Below, in pieces: positions 1 through 5,340 of a stretch of 17,059 bases of DNA (positions are counted from its first letter, which is position 1; every line of letters begins with the position of its first letter). The stretch comes from RGIG8748 sp045578205 (GTDB lineage Bacteria; Bacillota; Clostridia; UMGS1810): positions 1-17,059 of the forward strand of contig JAZNJU010000160.1 of the NCBI GenBank assembly GCA_045578205.1, in the 5' to 3' direction. A model generated the notes under the pieces. It saw only the letters and a program-made list of their open reading frames with translations. It did no database searches and was not told where the DNA came from. The translations under genes were made by a program, and so were the position numbers.

Positions 1-18
1 TGCTAATATCGGAATATG

Positions 19-305
19 TTTTTTGTTGGTTTTTTCCCACACTACTTCGTCAAAATGCTCGTAAATACCTCGTATGTACTTGCGCTTTTTCCTTGTATTG
101 AGCGAAAAAACCCAACAAAAAATTCGAAGAACCCCCAAAACTAAAAATCAGAATTTCCCAAGGCGGAAGGGCGAAGAAATACGAGGTATTTTGAACCCGA
201 CAACAAAGGGAAAAATGATTTTTCGCTTTGGGGGCATGTTCAGTTATTAACACAACTGCTTTCGCCTTCGGGTACCCCAAATCAAGGCATAAAGCCTTGA
301 TTTGG
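19..305. repeat. Non-coding region rich in inverted repeats, possibly an interspersed element
   Basis: No convincing gene lies in the first 340 bases; the short open frames here lack a family resemblance and a supported start. Several inverted repeats are visible. An 18-bp T-rich arm at 19-36 pairs with 104-122 with one bulged C. AAATACCTCGTAT at 63-75 is the exact reverse complement of 179-191. CCCCCAAA at 132-139 matches 227-234. A near-perfect palindrome spans 204-230. A perfect 12-bp stem CCAAATCAAGGC at 277-288 pairs with 294-305 around a 5-nt loop. The first two pairs are interleaved. This density suggests a structured RNA or a small repeat element rather than random intergenic DNA, but the identity is unknown and the left border may lie outside the window. 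Confidence 0.45.
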
Positions 306-341
306 CTCAGTTTGCTCATTCTGACTCTTTTTTTCTATTCC

Positions 342-397
342 CAAGGGTTTGTAAAAAGGGTTTGCAAAAAAATCATACGATTTTTTACAAACCCTTG
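342..397 (-). terminator. Intrinsic terminator of the minus-strand operon, probably bidirectional
   Basis: Read on the minus strand, about 20 nt past the decarboxylase stop, GGGTTTG (388-394) opens a long stem that closes with CAAACCC (358-364) and is followed at once by TTTTT. This is the classic stem plus U-tract. A second, outer pairing of 16 bp is also possible: CAAGGGTTTGTAAAAA at 342-357 with its exact complement at 382-397. On the plus strand that outer stem is followed by CTTTTT, so transcription from the left could end here as well. The left arm is a tandem near-duplicate (GGGTTTGTAAAAA then GGGTTTGCAAAAA), which is why two alternative stems exist. Confidence 0.75.
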
Positions 398-414
398 CTT
401 TTTGAAATATTTCA

Positions 415-1854
415 TTACAATCCAAACGATTCTGCAAGATTTACAACTTCCAATGTCTGATCGGGTCCAAGACCCTTGACCGTTCCTTTGGAGGCGATAA
501 TCTTCGATATCTCCAAAAGGTGGCATTGTTTAATCTTTTCGCCCGGGAGTATAATGGGCACTTCGTCGGGCATACGGTAGATAATTCTTTTGTTTATTCT
601 TTCCAGAGCGTATTCCGCCTTTAAAAATTCTCCCGATGAGTTAAAGGCTTTTTCAGGGGTGAGGCGCATATCCAGGTCTTCTGGGAGACAGTGCTCAACC
701 ACATCTTCAACCACAACTTTTTTCGCAGTTGTTGTCTTGGAAAGAGAAACAAGGGAATTGAAGAGTTTGCGTATTTCGTGGACGGAGTTGTAGATATTCA
801 CAAGACATACGACATTGCTTTCGTTTGCAGACTCCACTTCGATATCCGCTTTCCTGCGCAGGAAATCTGCAGCCGAGTAGCCGTCGATTTTGGCGTAGGA
901 AAAGTTCAAGACAATTCTTGCAGGGTCTATGTCGTAGATGCTGTCTGTTCCCGAAAGTTCTGCTCCGAGCCAGCGAATGGGCGTGTTTTCGGTTATGAAT
1001 TTCCGTACCTTTTCTGTTTCTGCAAATATTTTTTCAAAAAGGTCTTCATTTTGGAACGCATAGTACACAGCATTTTCCAGAGTGCACAAAAGGGCAGGGG
1101 AAGCGGAGGATGTTTCATACATTCTCACAAGGTCTGTTATCCTCTGGAAATCTATGTCGGGGTCTGCAATGTGCAAAAGAGCACCGCCTCCGAATGAACC
1201 AAGCGATTTGTGAACGCTGTGAACACTCACATCGGCACCGAGTTTAACGGCGGGTTTCGGCATTCCGGAGCAGAAACCAAAGTGTGCTCCGAGTGCTTCG
1301 TCCACAAGAAGTTTCATATTGTTGTTGTGGCATATTCTTGCAATAGCCTTGATGTCGGACACAACTGCGTAGTATGTAGGGGAGGTCACAATAACCGCCT
1401 TTGCATCTTTGTTGGATATTATCACTCTCTCAAGAGCGTCAACATCCACACCGCCGCTCAGACCGTACTGGTAGTTGTAGGACCTTTTTACAAAAACAGG
1501 TTCAACACCGAGTATGATTAAGGCATTCACAATGCTTCTGTGACACTCTCTGTCCACAATAACCTTATCTCCGCGCTTTGCGTAGGCGCCTATCATGGCA
1601 TATATTCCGCCTGTGGCACCGTTTCTAAGGTACATACTTCGGCATGTTCCGTATTTCTTTGTTATTTCGTCTTCGCTCACAGCGGTGAGTTCCCTTATGT
1701 TCAGGGCATCTCCGTCTTTGGACGAGCCGTAAAGGTCAAGCATACTCAAGGATTTTGTCCTCATAGTCACTTTGCCCTTGTGCCCCGGAGCGTTAAAAGG
1801 TATCCGTTGCATTTTGGCATATTTATATAAACCGTCAAATATCGGTGATTTCAT
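415..1854 (-). CDS. Orn/Lys/Arg decarboxylase-family PLP enzyme (YaaO-like)
   Basis: A fold-type I PLP enzyme of 479 residues, the length of the short YaaO-like amino acid decarboxylases; lysine, arginine or ornithine could be the substrate. Visible marks are PGHKG at 23-27, a glycine-rich RNGATGGI stretch near 77-84, VDEALGAH at 184-191 with the cofactor-ring aspartate D185, and SVHSVHK at 210-216, where K216 should form the Schiff base. The C-terminal domain ends with a VPIILPGE motif near 432-439. The start at 1854 is chosen because GAGAGG lies 9 nt upstream (1864-1869) and the protein then begins at the family's usual N-terminus; a longer frame reaching 2031 runs into birA. It lies 14 nt after birA as last gene of the operon. 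The loop after K216 and the DEAL motif depart from the usual HKTLPxLTQ and DEAH, so the substrate is uncertain. It could equally be annotated as an aminotransferase-like protein. Confidence 0.88.
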   Translation of the reverse strand: MKSPIFDGLYKYAKMQRIPFNAPGHKGKVTMRTKSLSMLDLYGSSKDGDALNIRELTAVSEDEITKKYGTCRSMYLRNGATGGIYAMIGAYAKRGDKVIVDRECHRSIVNALIILGVEPVFVKRSYNYQYGLSGGVDVDALERVIISNKDAKAVIVTSPTYYAVVSDIKAIARICHNNNMKLLVDEALGAHFGFCSGMPKPAVKLGADVSVHSVHKSLGSFGGGALLHIADPDIDFQRITDLVRMYETSSASPALLCTLENAVYYAFQNEDLFEKIFAETEKVRKFITENTPIRWLGAELSGTDSIYDIDPARIVLNFSYAKIDGYSAADFLRRKADIEVESANESNVVCLVNIYNSVHEIRKLFNSLVSLSKTTTAKKVVVEDVVEHCLPEDLDMRLTPEKAFNSSGEFLKAEYALERINKRIIYRMPDEVPIILPGEKIKQCHLLEISKIIASKGTVKGLGPDQTLEVVNLAESFGL

Positions 1855-1868
1855 GTTATATTTCCTCT

Positions 1869-2630
1869 CTAACTGTATATTCCTTTCACAGATACTTCTC
1901 CCGAATTGACACAGATTATCTTGCCATCTGTTTCCACTTCCATTGAGCCGTCGGGGAGTATATCTTTGCATATTCCTTTTGTTTCTTTTCCGCCAAAGCA
2001 AAGGGTTACTTCCCTTCCAAGATTTATGCACAGTTTTTTGTAGTCTTCAAGAATTTGTGCGTGGCTTTGGGCTGAGTATATTCTGTCCGCCTCTTCCAGA
2101 ACTTTTTTCAGGATGGCGTTTTCGTCTACCTTTTTTCCGCAAATTTTAAACAAAGAACTTGCGTAGGGCAGATTATCCGAAAAAGTGTTGTTGGCATTTA
2201 TGCCTATTCCCACGTGAATTTGGTTTATCTTGCCGTCGGAAACGTAGTTTTTGGTGAGTATTCCGCAAAGTTTCTTCCCGTCCGATACTATGTCGTTGGG
2301 CCACTTTATTTTGCAGGGGACATATTCACTGAGAACATTGCACACAGCCAGAGCGCAAACTGACGTTATGAAAGGAACATCAAAATCCCTGCGTGTGTGT
2401 TCCATGGCAAAGGTAAAGTATATTCCTCCGTCAGCGCTTTCCCAGTTACGTCCCATACGGCCTGTTCCGTCGCTTTGGCGTGAACACACCACGGTAAGTC
2501 CGTTTTGAAAGTCCAGAGTGCGGATTTTGTCAAACGTGGATGTGAGTGAGTCAAAATAAACCACCTTTGAGCCAATTACACCGGATGTGCGTATTTTTTC
2601 TGTTTCTTCACGGCACAGTTTACGGTACAT
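1869..2630 (-). CDS. birA: Biotin--[acetyl-CoA-carboxylase] ligase, no HTH domain
   Basis: Biotin protein ligase of 253 residues that activates biotin as biotinyl-AMP and attaches it to carboxylase carrier lysines in the cytoplasm. The catalytic domain is complete: the biotin/ATP loop SDGTGRMGRNW at 53-63, KWPND at 109-113, LCGILTK at 121-127 and GIGINAN at 141-147, followed by a small C-terminal SH3-like domain ending GEVSVKG. The N-terminus starts within what is the linker of longer BirA proteins, so no winged-helix repressor domain is present. The start at 2630 has a good site, AAGGGTGG at 2637-2644 with 6-nt spacing. Upstream ATGs at 2648 and 2666 lie further inside the preceding gene. 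The chosen start overlaps the phosphodiesterase gene by 11 nt, which implies translational coupling. Confidence 0.9.
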   Translation of the reverse strand: MYRKLCREETEKIRTSGVIGSKVVYFDSLTSTFDKIRTLDFQNGLTVVCSRQSDGTGRMGRNWESADGGIYFTFAMEHTRRDFDVPFITSVCALAVCNVLSEYVPCKIKWPNDIVSDGKKLCGILTKNYVSDGKINQIHVGIGINANNTFSDNLPYASSLFKICGKKVDENAILKKVLEEADRIYSAQSHAQILEDYKKLCINLGREVTLCFGGKETKGICKDILPDGSMEVETDGKIICVNSGEVSVKGIYS

Positions 2631-3078
2631 ACTTTTCCACCCTTGCATAAATCTCGTTTTTTTCAATTTCTATAATGCCGTAACTTTCCGTGCTGCCCGG
2701 ATTCAGAACAGTCAATCCGTCGGCATCTTCCGCAAGTGCCTTGTGGGTATGCCCGAACAGCACGACATCGGCACCCAGTTCGCGTGCTTTGTACGTTATG
2801 GGCAAAAGGGAGGTTTTAACATTGTATTTATGCCCGTGGCATATGAAAAACTTTTTTTCGCCCAGAGTTACAATTCTCTCCAAGGGGTACTCTTTGTCAA
2901 AGTAGTCGTTATTGCCCTTTACAGAGGCAATGACCTTGGCAGGGAAGAGTGCTTCAAGCCGTCTGCAGTCATCCGCCATATCGCCCAGATGGAAAGTGTA
3001 ATCGGGATTTATACGCTTTATGAGGGACACAGCATTTTCAATTTTTCCGTGGGTGTCGCTGATAACGAGTATTTTCAA
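2620..3078 (-). CDS. YfcE/MJ0936-family metallophosphoesterase
   Basis: A 152-residue calcineurin-like phosphoesterase of the YfcE/MJ0936 type, predicted to be a cytoplasmic two-metal phosphodiesterase. All metal-ligand motifs are in order: SDTHG at 7-11 (D8, H10), HLGDMAD at 30-36 (D33), GNND at 55-58 (N56), HGH at 81-83, FGHTH at 108-112 and NPGS at 126-129. The physiological substrate of this family is not settled. The start is a TTG at 3078, picked because AGAGGGGGCGG sits 5 nt upstream and the residues MKILVISDTHG then form the usual beginning; an ATG-initiated extension to 3195 would cross the promoter. It is first in a three-gene operon with birA and the decarboxylase, and a strong promoter sits 35 nt upstream. 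Confidence 0.9.
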   Translation of the reverse strand: MKILVISDTHGKIENAVSLIKRINPDYTFHLGDMADDCRRLEALFPAKVIASVKGNNDYFDKEYPLERIVTLGEKKFFICHGHKYNVKTSLLPITYKARELGADVVLFGHTHKALAEDADGLTVLNPGSTESYGIIEIEKNEIYARVEKYVP

Positions 3079-3083
3079 AAAAA

Positions 3084-3094
3084 CCGCCCCCTCT
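3084..3094 (-). promoter_or_regulatory. Ribosome binding site that fixes the TTG start of the phosphodiesterase
   Basis: The minus strand reads AGAGGGGGCGG, then five T residues, then TTG. This very purine-rich site makes the TTG at 3078 the best start although an ATG exists further upstream. Confidence 0.7.
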
Positions 3095-3112
3095 CTTAAC
3101 ACTAACTCTGTT

Positions 3113-3141
3113 ATTATACTATATGACGTCCCAAAATGCAA
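3113..3141 (-). promoter_or_regulatory. Sigma-A-type promoter for the minus-strand operon
   Basis: On the minus strand TTGCAT (3136-3141) and TATAAT (3113-3118) are separated by exactly 17 nt. The predicted start of transcription is near 3106, about 28 nt before the TTG start codon. The -10 is a perfect consensus. Confidence 0.8.
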
Positions 3142-3193
3142 CACTTTTGTAACAATTTGATATCCGTATTCCGTTTTTCTGCTCACATCTGCC

Positions 3194-3280
3194 AAAAAAA
3201 AGGAGTATTTTTGTATATTTATAACAAAGTTTTAAAAAAAGTGCCAAAATCGAAAAAAATCGAAAAAAAGTTTTCAAAAA
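3194..3280. promoter_or_regulatory. A-tract-rich stretch upstream of the mraZ promoter
   Basis: Runs of A or T occur at 3194-3201, 3208-3212, 3234-3240, 3253-3259, 3263-3269 and 3276-3280. The two copies of ATCGAAAAAA are exactly 10 bp apart. Such phased A-tracts just before a -35 would be expected to bend DNA or act as an UP element. This is an inference from composition only. Confidence 0.4.
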
Positions 3281-3283
3281 CTA

Positions 3284-3312
3284 TTGCATAATTGTTAAAA
3301 ATGAGTTAGAAT
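3284..3312 (+). promoter_or_regulatory. Promoter of the mraZ-sbp operon (Pmra)
   Basis: TTGCAT at 3284-3289 and TAGAAT at 3307-3312 are spaced by 17 nt, a good sigma-A match. Transcription should start near 3319-3320, directly before the MraZ-box repeats, giving a leader of about 100 nt. Confidence 0.75.
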
Positions 3313-3320
3313 GTATCTAT

Positions 3321-3360
3321 AAGTGGCACAAAGTGGAGCAAAAGGGTAACTAAGTGTCAT
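3321..3360 (+). promoter_or_regulatory. MraZ operator: direct repeats with 10-bp period
   Basis: Four successive 10-bp units read AAGTGGcaca, AAGTGGagca, AAAGGGtaac and TAAGTGtcat. MraZ proteins are known to bind three or more short G-rich repeats at about 10-bp spacing upstream of their own gene (AAAGTG-type in Mollicutes, TGGG-type in E. coli). The match in motif, phase and place, immediately after the mraZ -10, supports autoregulation of the whole operon by MraZ. The fourth unit is weaker than the first two. Confidence 0.75.
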
Positions 3361-3416
3361 TTTTCAGTGTCCAGTGACACGTTTGTTCAAAATATGTACG
3401 GAAAGGAAGTGATATC

Positions 3417-3848
3417 ATGTTTAGCGGTGAGTTCGAGCATAGTCTGGATGCCAAGGGAAGAGTTATAATCCCGTCCAAAATGCGTGAACAACTCGGTGAT
3501 GTTTTCTACATTACCAAAGGAATAGAACACAATCTCCTCGTATTCAGCCGTGAGGGTTGGGATGAGTTTTATGCTAAACTGAATACACTTCCCGTTACAA
3601 ACCGAAATGCACGCGGATTCAAGAGACTTTTCCTTTCGGGTGCTGTGGAGTGCGAAGCCAACGCGCAGGGCAGAGTTCTTATACCCGCAACCCTCAGGGA
3701 ATACGCAAGCATAGATAAAGATGTAACAATTATAGGAAACGGCAACAACGTGGAAATCTGGGATACAAACACCTGGAAAGAGTACATGGATGTGCTGGAT
3801 GCAGATGCTATCGCCCAGGGACTTGATGAGGTAGGCATATCAATATGA
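3417..3848 (+). CDS. mraZ: MraZ, transcriptional regulator of the dcw operon
   Basis: A 143-residue MraZ, the usual length. It is a double SpoVT/AbrB-fold protein, and both DNA-binding loops are visible: DAKGRVIIPSKMRE at 11-24 and NAQGRVLIPATLRE at 82-95. The family forms ring-shaped oligomers that bind repeated boxes in front of their own operon and tune the expression of division genes; some members also oppose the neighbouring methyltransferase RsmH. The ATG at 3417 is preceded by AAAGGAAGTG and starts the canonical MFSGEFEHSLDAKGR sequence. It is the first gene of the plus-strand operon, lies about 100 nt after the predicted transcription start, and is followed by rsmH after 13 nt. The 40-bp box array upstream fits autoregulation. 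Confidence 0.97.
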   Translation: MFSGEFEHSLDAKGRVIIPSKMREQLGDVFYITKGIEHNLLVFSREGWDEFYAKLNTLPVTNRNARGFKRLFLSGAVECEANAQGRVLIPATLREYASIDKDVTIIGNGNNVEIWDTNTWKEYMDVLDADAIAQGLDEVGISI

Positions 3849-3861
3849 TGAGGTGCTCATA

Positions 3862-4794
3862 ATGGAGTTTAAGCATATATCCGTACTTTTAAGCGAGTCG
3901 GTGGAATCCCTCGGCATAAAACCCGACGGCATCTATGTGGACGGCACCATGGGTGGCGGAGGTCACAGCGAAGCAATAGTGACTAAACTTTCTCCCGTAG
4001 GCAGGCTCATCGGCATCGACCGTGACACCGAGGCTCTGAGAGCGGCAAAGAAAAGACTGGAAAATTTCCGGAATGTAACCTACGCTCACAATAATTACAA
4101 AAATATCAAAGATGTTCTTAACGAAAACGGCATAGAAAAAATAGACGGCGCGGTGCTTGACCTTGGAGTTTCGTCCTATCAACTGGACTGCAGGGAAAGA
4201 GGTTTTTCCTATATGGAAGATGCTCCTCTTGACATGAGGATGAACAGGGAGGACACCAAAAGCGCCTACGATGTAATAAATACATATTCCGAAAGCGAAC
4301 TTGTCAAAATTTTCTACGATTACGGTGAGGAACGTTTTTCGAAAAAAGTGGCATCCATAATAGCCGACAGGCGAAAGGACAAGCCCATAGAAACAACACT
4401 GGAACTTGTGGACATAATAAAGGCGGCAATCCCCGAAAGGTTCCGTCAAAAAGGTTCGCACCCCGCCAAAAGAGTTTTTCAGGCGGTGCGCATAGAGGTA
4501 AACGGCGAACTTGCCGATTTGAGAAATGCTCTGGATGGCTTTTTTGATTCTTTGGCACCGGGCGGAAGACTTGCGGTAATCACATTCCATTCTCTGGAAG
4601 ACAGAATAGTAAAAACCGCATTCAATGATTACGCAACAGGTTGCACCTGCCCTAAGGATTTTCCTATCTGCGTTTGCGGAAAGAAACCCCGAGGAAAGGT
4701 AATAACAAGAAAGCCCACACTCCCGTCGGATGAGGAGTGCGAAATGAATAAACGCTCAAAGAGTGCAAAACTCAGAGTGGTGGAAAAACTATAA
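3862..4794 (+). CDS. rsmH: 16S rRNA (cytosine(1402)-N(4))-methyltransferase RsmH
   Basis: RsmH (MraW), 310 residues, transfers methyl from S-adenosylmethionine to N4 of C1402 in 16S rRNA at the ribosomal P site. Visible marks are HISVLLSESVE at 5-15, the SAM-binding DGTMGGGGHS at 27-36, GIDRD at 51-55, LDLGVSSYQLD at 99-109 and RGFSY..DAPLDMRM at 113-127. A C-terminal cysteine cluster has C261, C263, C270 and C272, common in Firmicute members. The usual HxPVLL has Ser in place of Pro, a mild change. The ATG at 3862 follows TGAGGTG by 6 nt; a GTG at 3853 lies inside that ribosome site and is less likely. Ile codons are mostly ATA (14 of 22 by hand count), unlike ftsZ. It sits between mraZ and ftsL in the standard order. 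Confidence 0.96.
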   Translation: MEFKHISVLLSESVESLGIKPDGIYVDGTMGGGGHSEAIVTKLSPVGRLIGIDRDTEALRAAKKRLENFRNVTYAHNNYKNIKDVLNENGIEKIDGAVLDLGVSSYQLDCRERGFSYMEDAPLDMRMNREDTKSAYDVINTYSESELVKIFYDYGEERFSKKVASIIADRRKDKPIETTLELVDIIKAAIPERFRQKGSHPAKRVFQAVRIEVNGELADLRNALDGFFDSLAPGGRLAVITFHSLEDRIVKTAFNDYATGCTCPKDFPICVCGKKPRGKVITRKPTLPSDEECEMNKRSKSAKLRVVEKL

Positions 4795-4814
4795 TTCAAA
4801 GGGAGGCGCTCAAC

Positions 4815-5297
4815 GTGGACAGACTTTACACAGGCACAAGTGCATACAAACTGGAAACATACGAAAACTACACAAAAAAGAGCGAAGAAAAGTCCGCTGA
4901 GCGCAAAAATAACGCCAGACGGGAACATGCGGCTTTTTGCAGACTGGCAGTACTTCTTGTAATAGGTGTTTTCGTTGCCGCATCTGCAATAATTTACGTA
5001 AACGTAATGATGCTCCGCGCAACAAGTGAGATAGACAAACTGGAAACAAAACTTGCTCTGGCGGTGGACAAGAACAATCAGAAAGAAATGGAAATAAACA
5101 AAAACCTTGACCTTAAGGTAATTGAGAAGAAAGCAATCGAAGAACTGGGTATGCAAAAACCCGATAACAGCCAGATAGTGTATATAAATGTAAAGAAAGG
5201 AACACACTCACAGACAGTAAATCCCAAAGGAGAAAAAAAGAACGTTTTTTCTTTGCTTAAGTCAGCAGTGGGCAGTTTGCAGGAATATTTCGGCTGA
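4815..5297 (+). CDS. ftsL: FtsL-like cell division protein
   Basis: A 160-residue bitopic membrane protein in the ftsL position. It has a charged cytoplasmic N-terminus (1-42), one transmembrane helix at about 43-64, and an extracytoplasmic heptad-like segment at about 68-110 that ends in the FtsL hallmark AIEELGMQKPDNSQIVYI at 107-124. FtsL forms a complex with DivIB/FtsQ and DivIC and activates the septal FtsW/PBP pair. The start is a GTG at 4815 with GGGAGG about 8 nt upstream. The last 30 residues are a longer tail than usual, rich in lysine near 138-142. FtsL sequences diverge quickly, so the call rests on topology, the LGM motif and context. It lies 20 nt after rsmH and 43 nt before the PBP gene. 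Confidence 0.85.
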   Translation: MDRLYTGTSAYKLETYENYTKKSEEKSAERKNNARREHAAFCRLAVLLVIGVFVAASAIIYVNVMMLRATSEIDKLETKLALAVDKNNQKEMEINKNLDLKVIEKKAIEELGMQKPDNSQIVYINVKKGTHSQTVNPKGEKKNVFSLLKSAVGSLQEYFG

Positions 5298-5340
5298 GTT
5301 CATAATATAAGTAAGTATCTCAGTTTGAGGAGATTTTTAT

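Noticed and set aside
50..319. A possible 89-residue minus-strand protein
   Set aside because: No ribosome site or domain is evident, it runs through several palindromes, and its composition looks like translated non-coding DNA.
228..479. A possible 83-residue plus-strand protein with a hydrophobic stretch
   Set aside because: It crosses the terminator hairpin and enters the decarboxylase gene on the other strand, with no supported start.
1855..2031. Longer N-terminus for the decarboxylase, in frame from 2031
   Set aside because: It would overlap the end of birA by more than 160 nt, the extra 59 residues look unlike any protein domain, and a good ribosome site precedes the ATG at 1854.
3889..4590. 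Long minus-strand frame opposite rsmH
   Set aside because: It lies fully antisense to a clear RsmH with intact motifs and has no recognisable family features.
4629..5207. Minus-strand frame opposite the rsmH/ftsL junction
   Set aside because: Cys- and Phe-rich shadow of the plus-strand genes, with no ribosome site.
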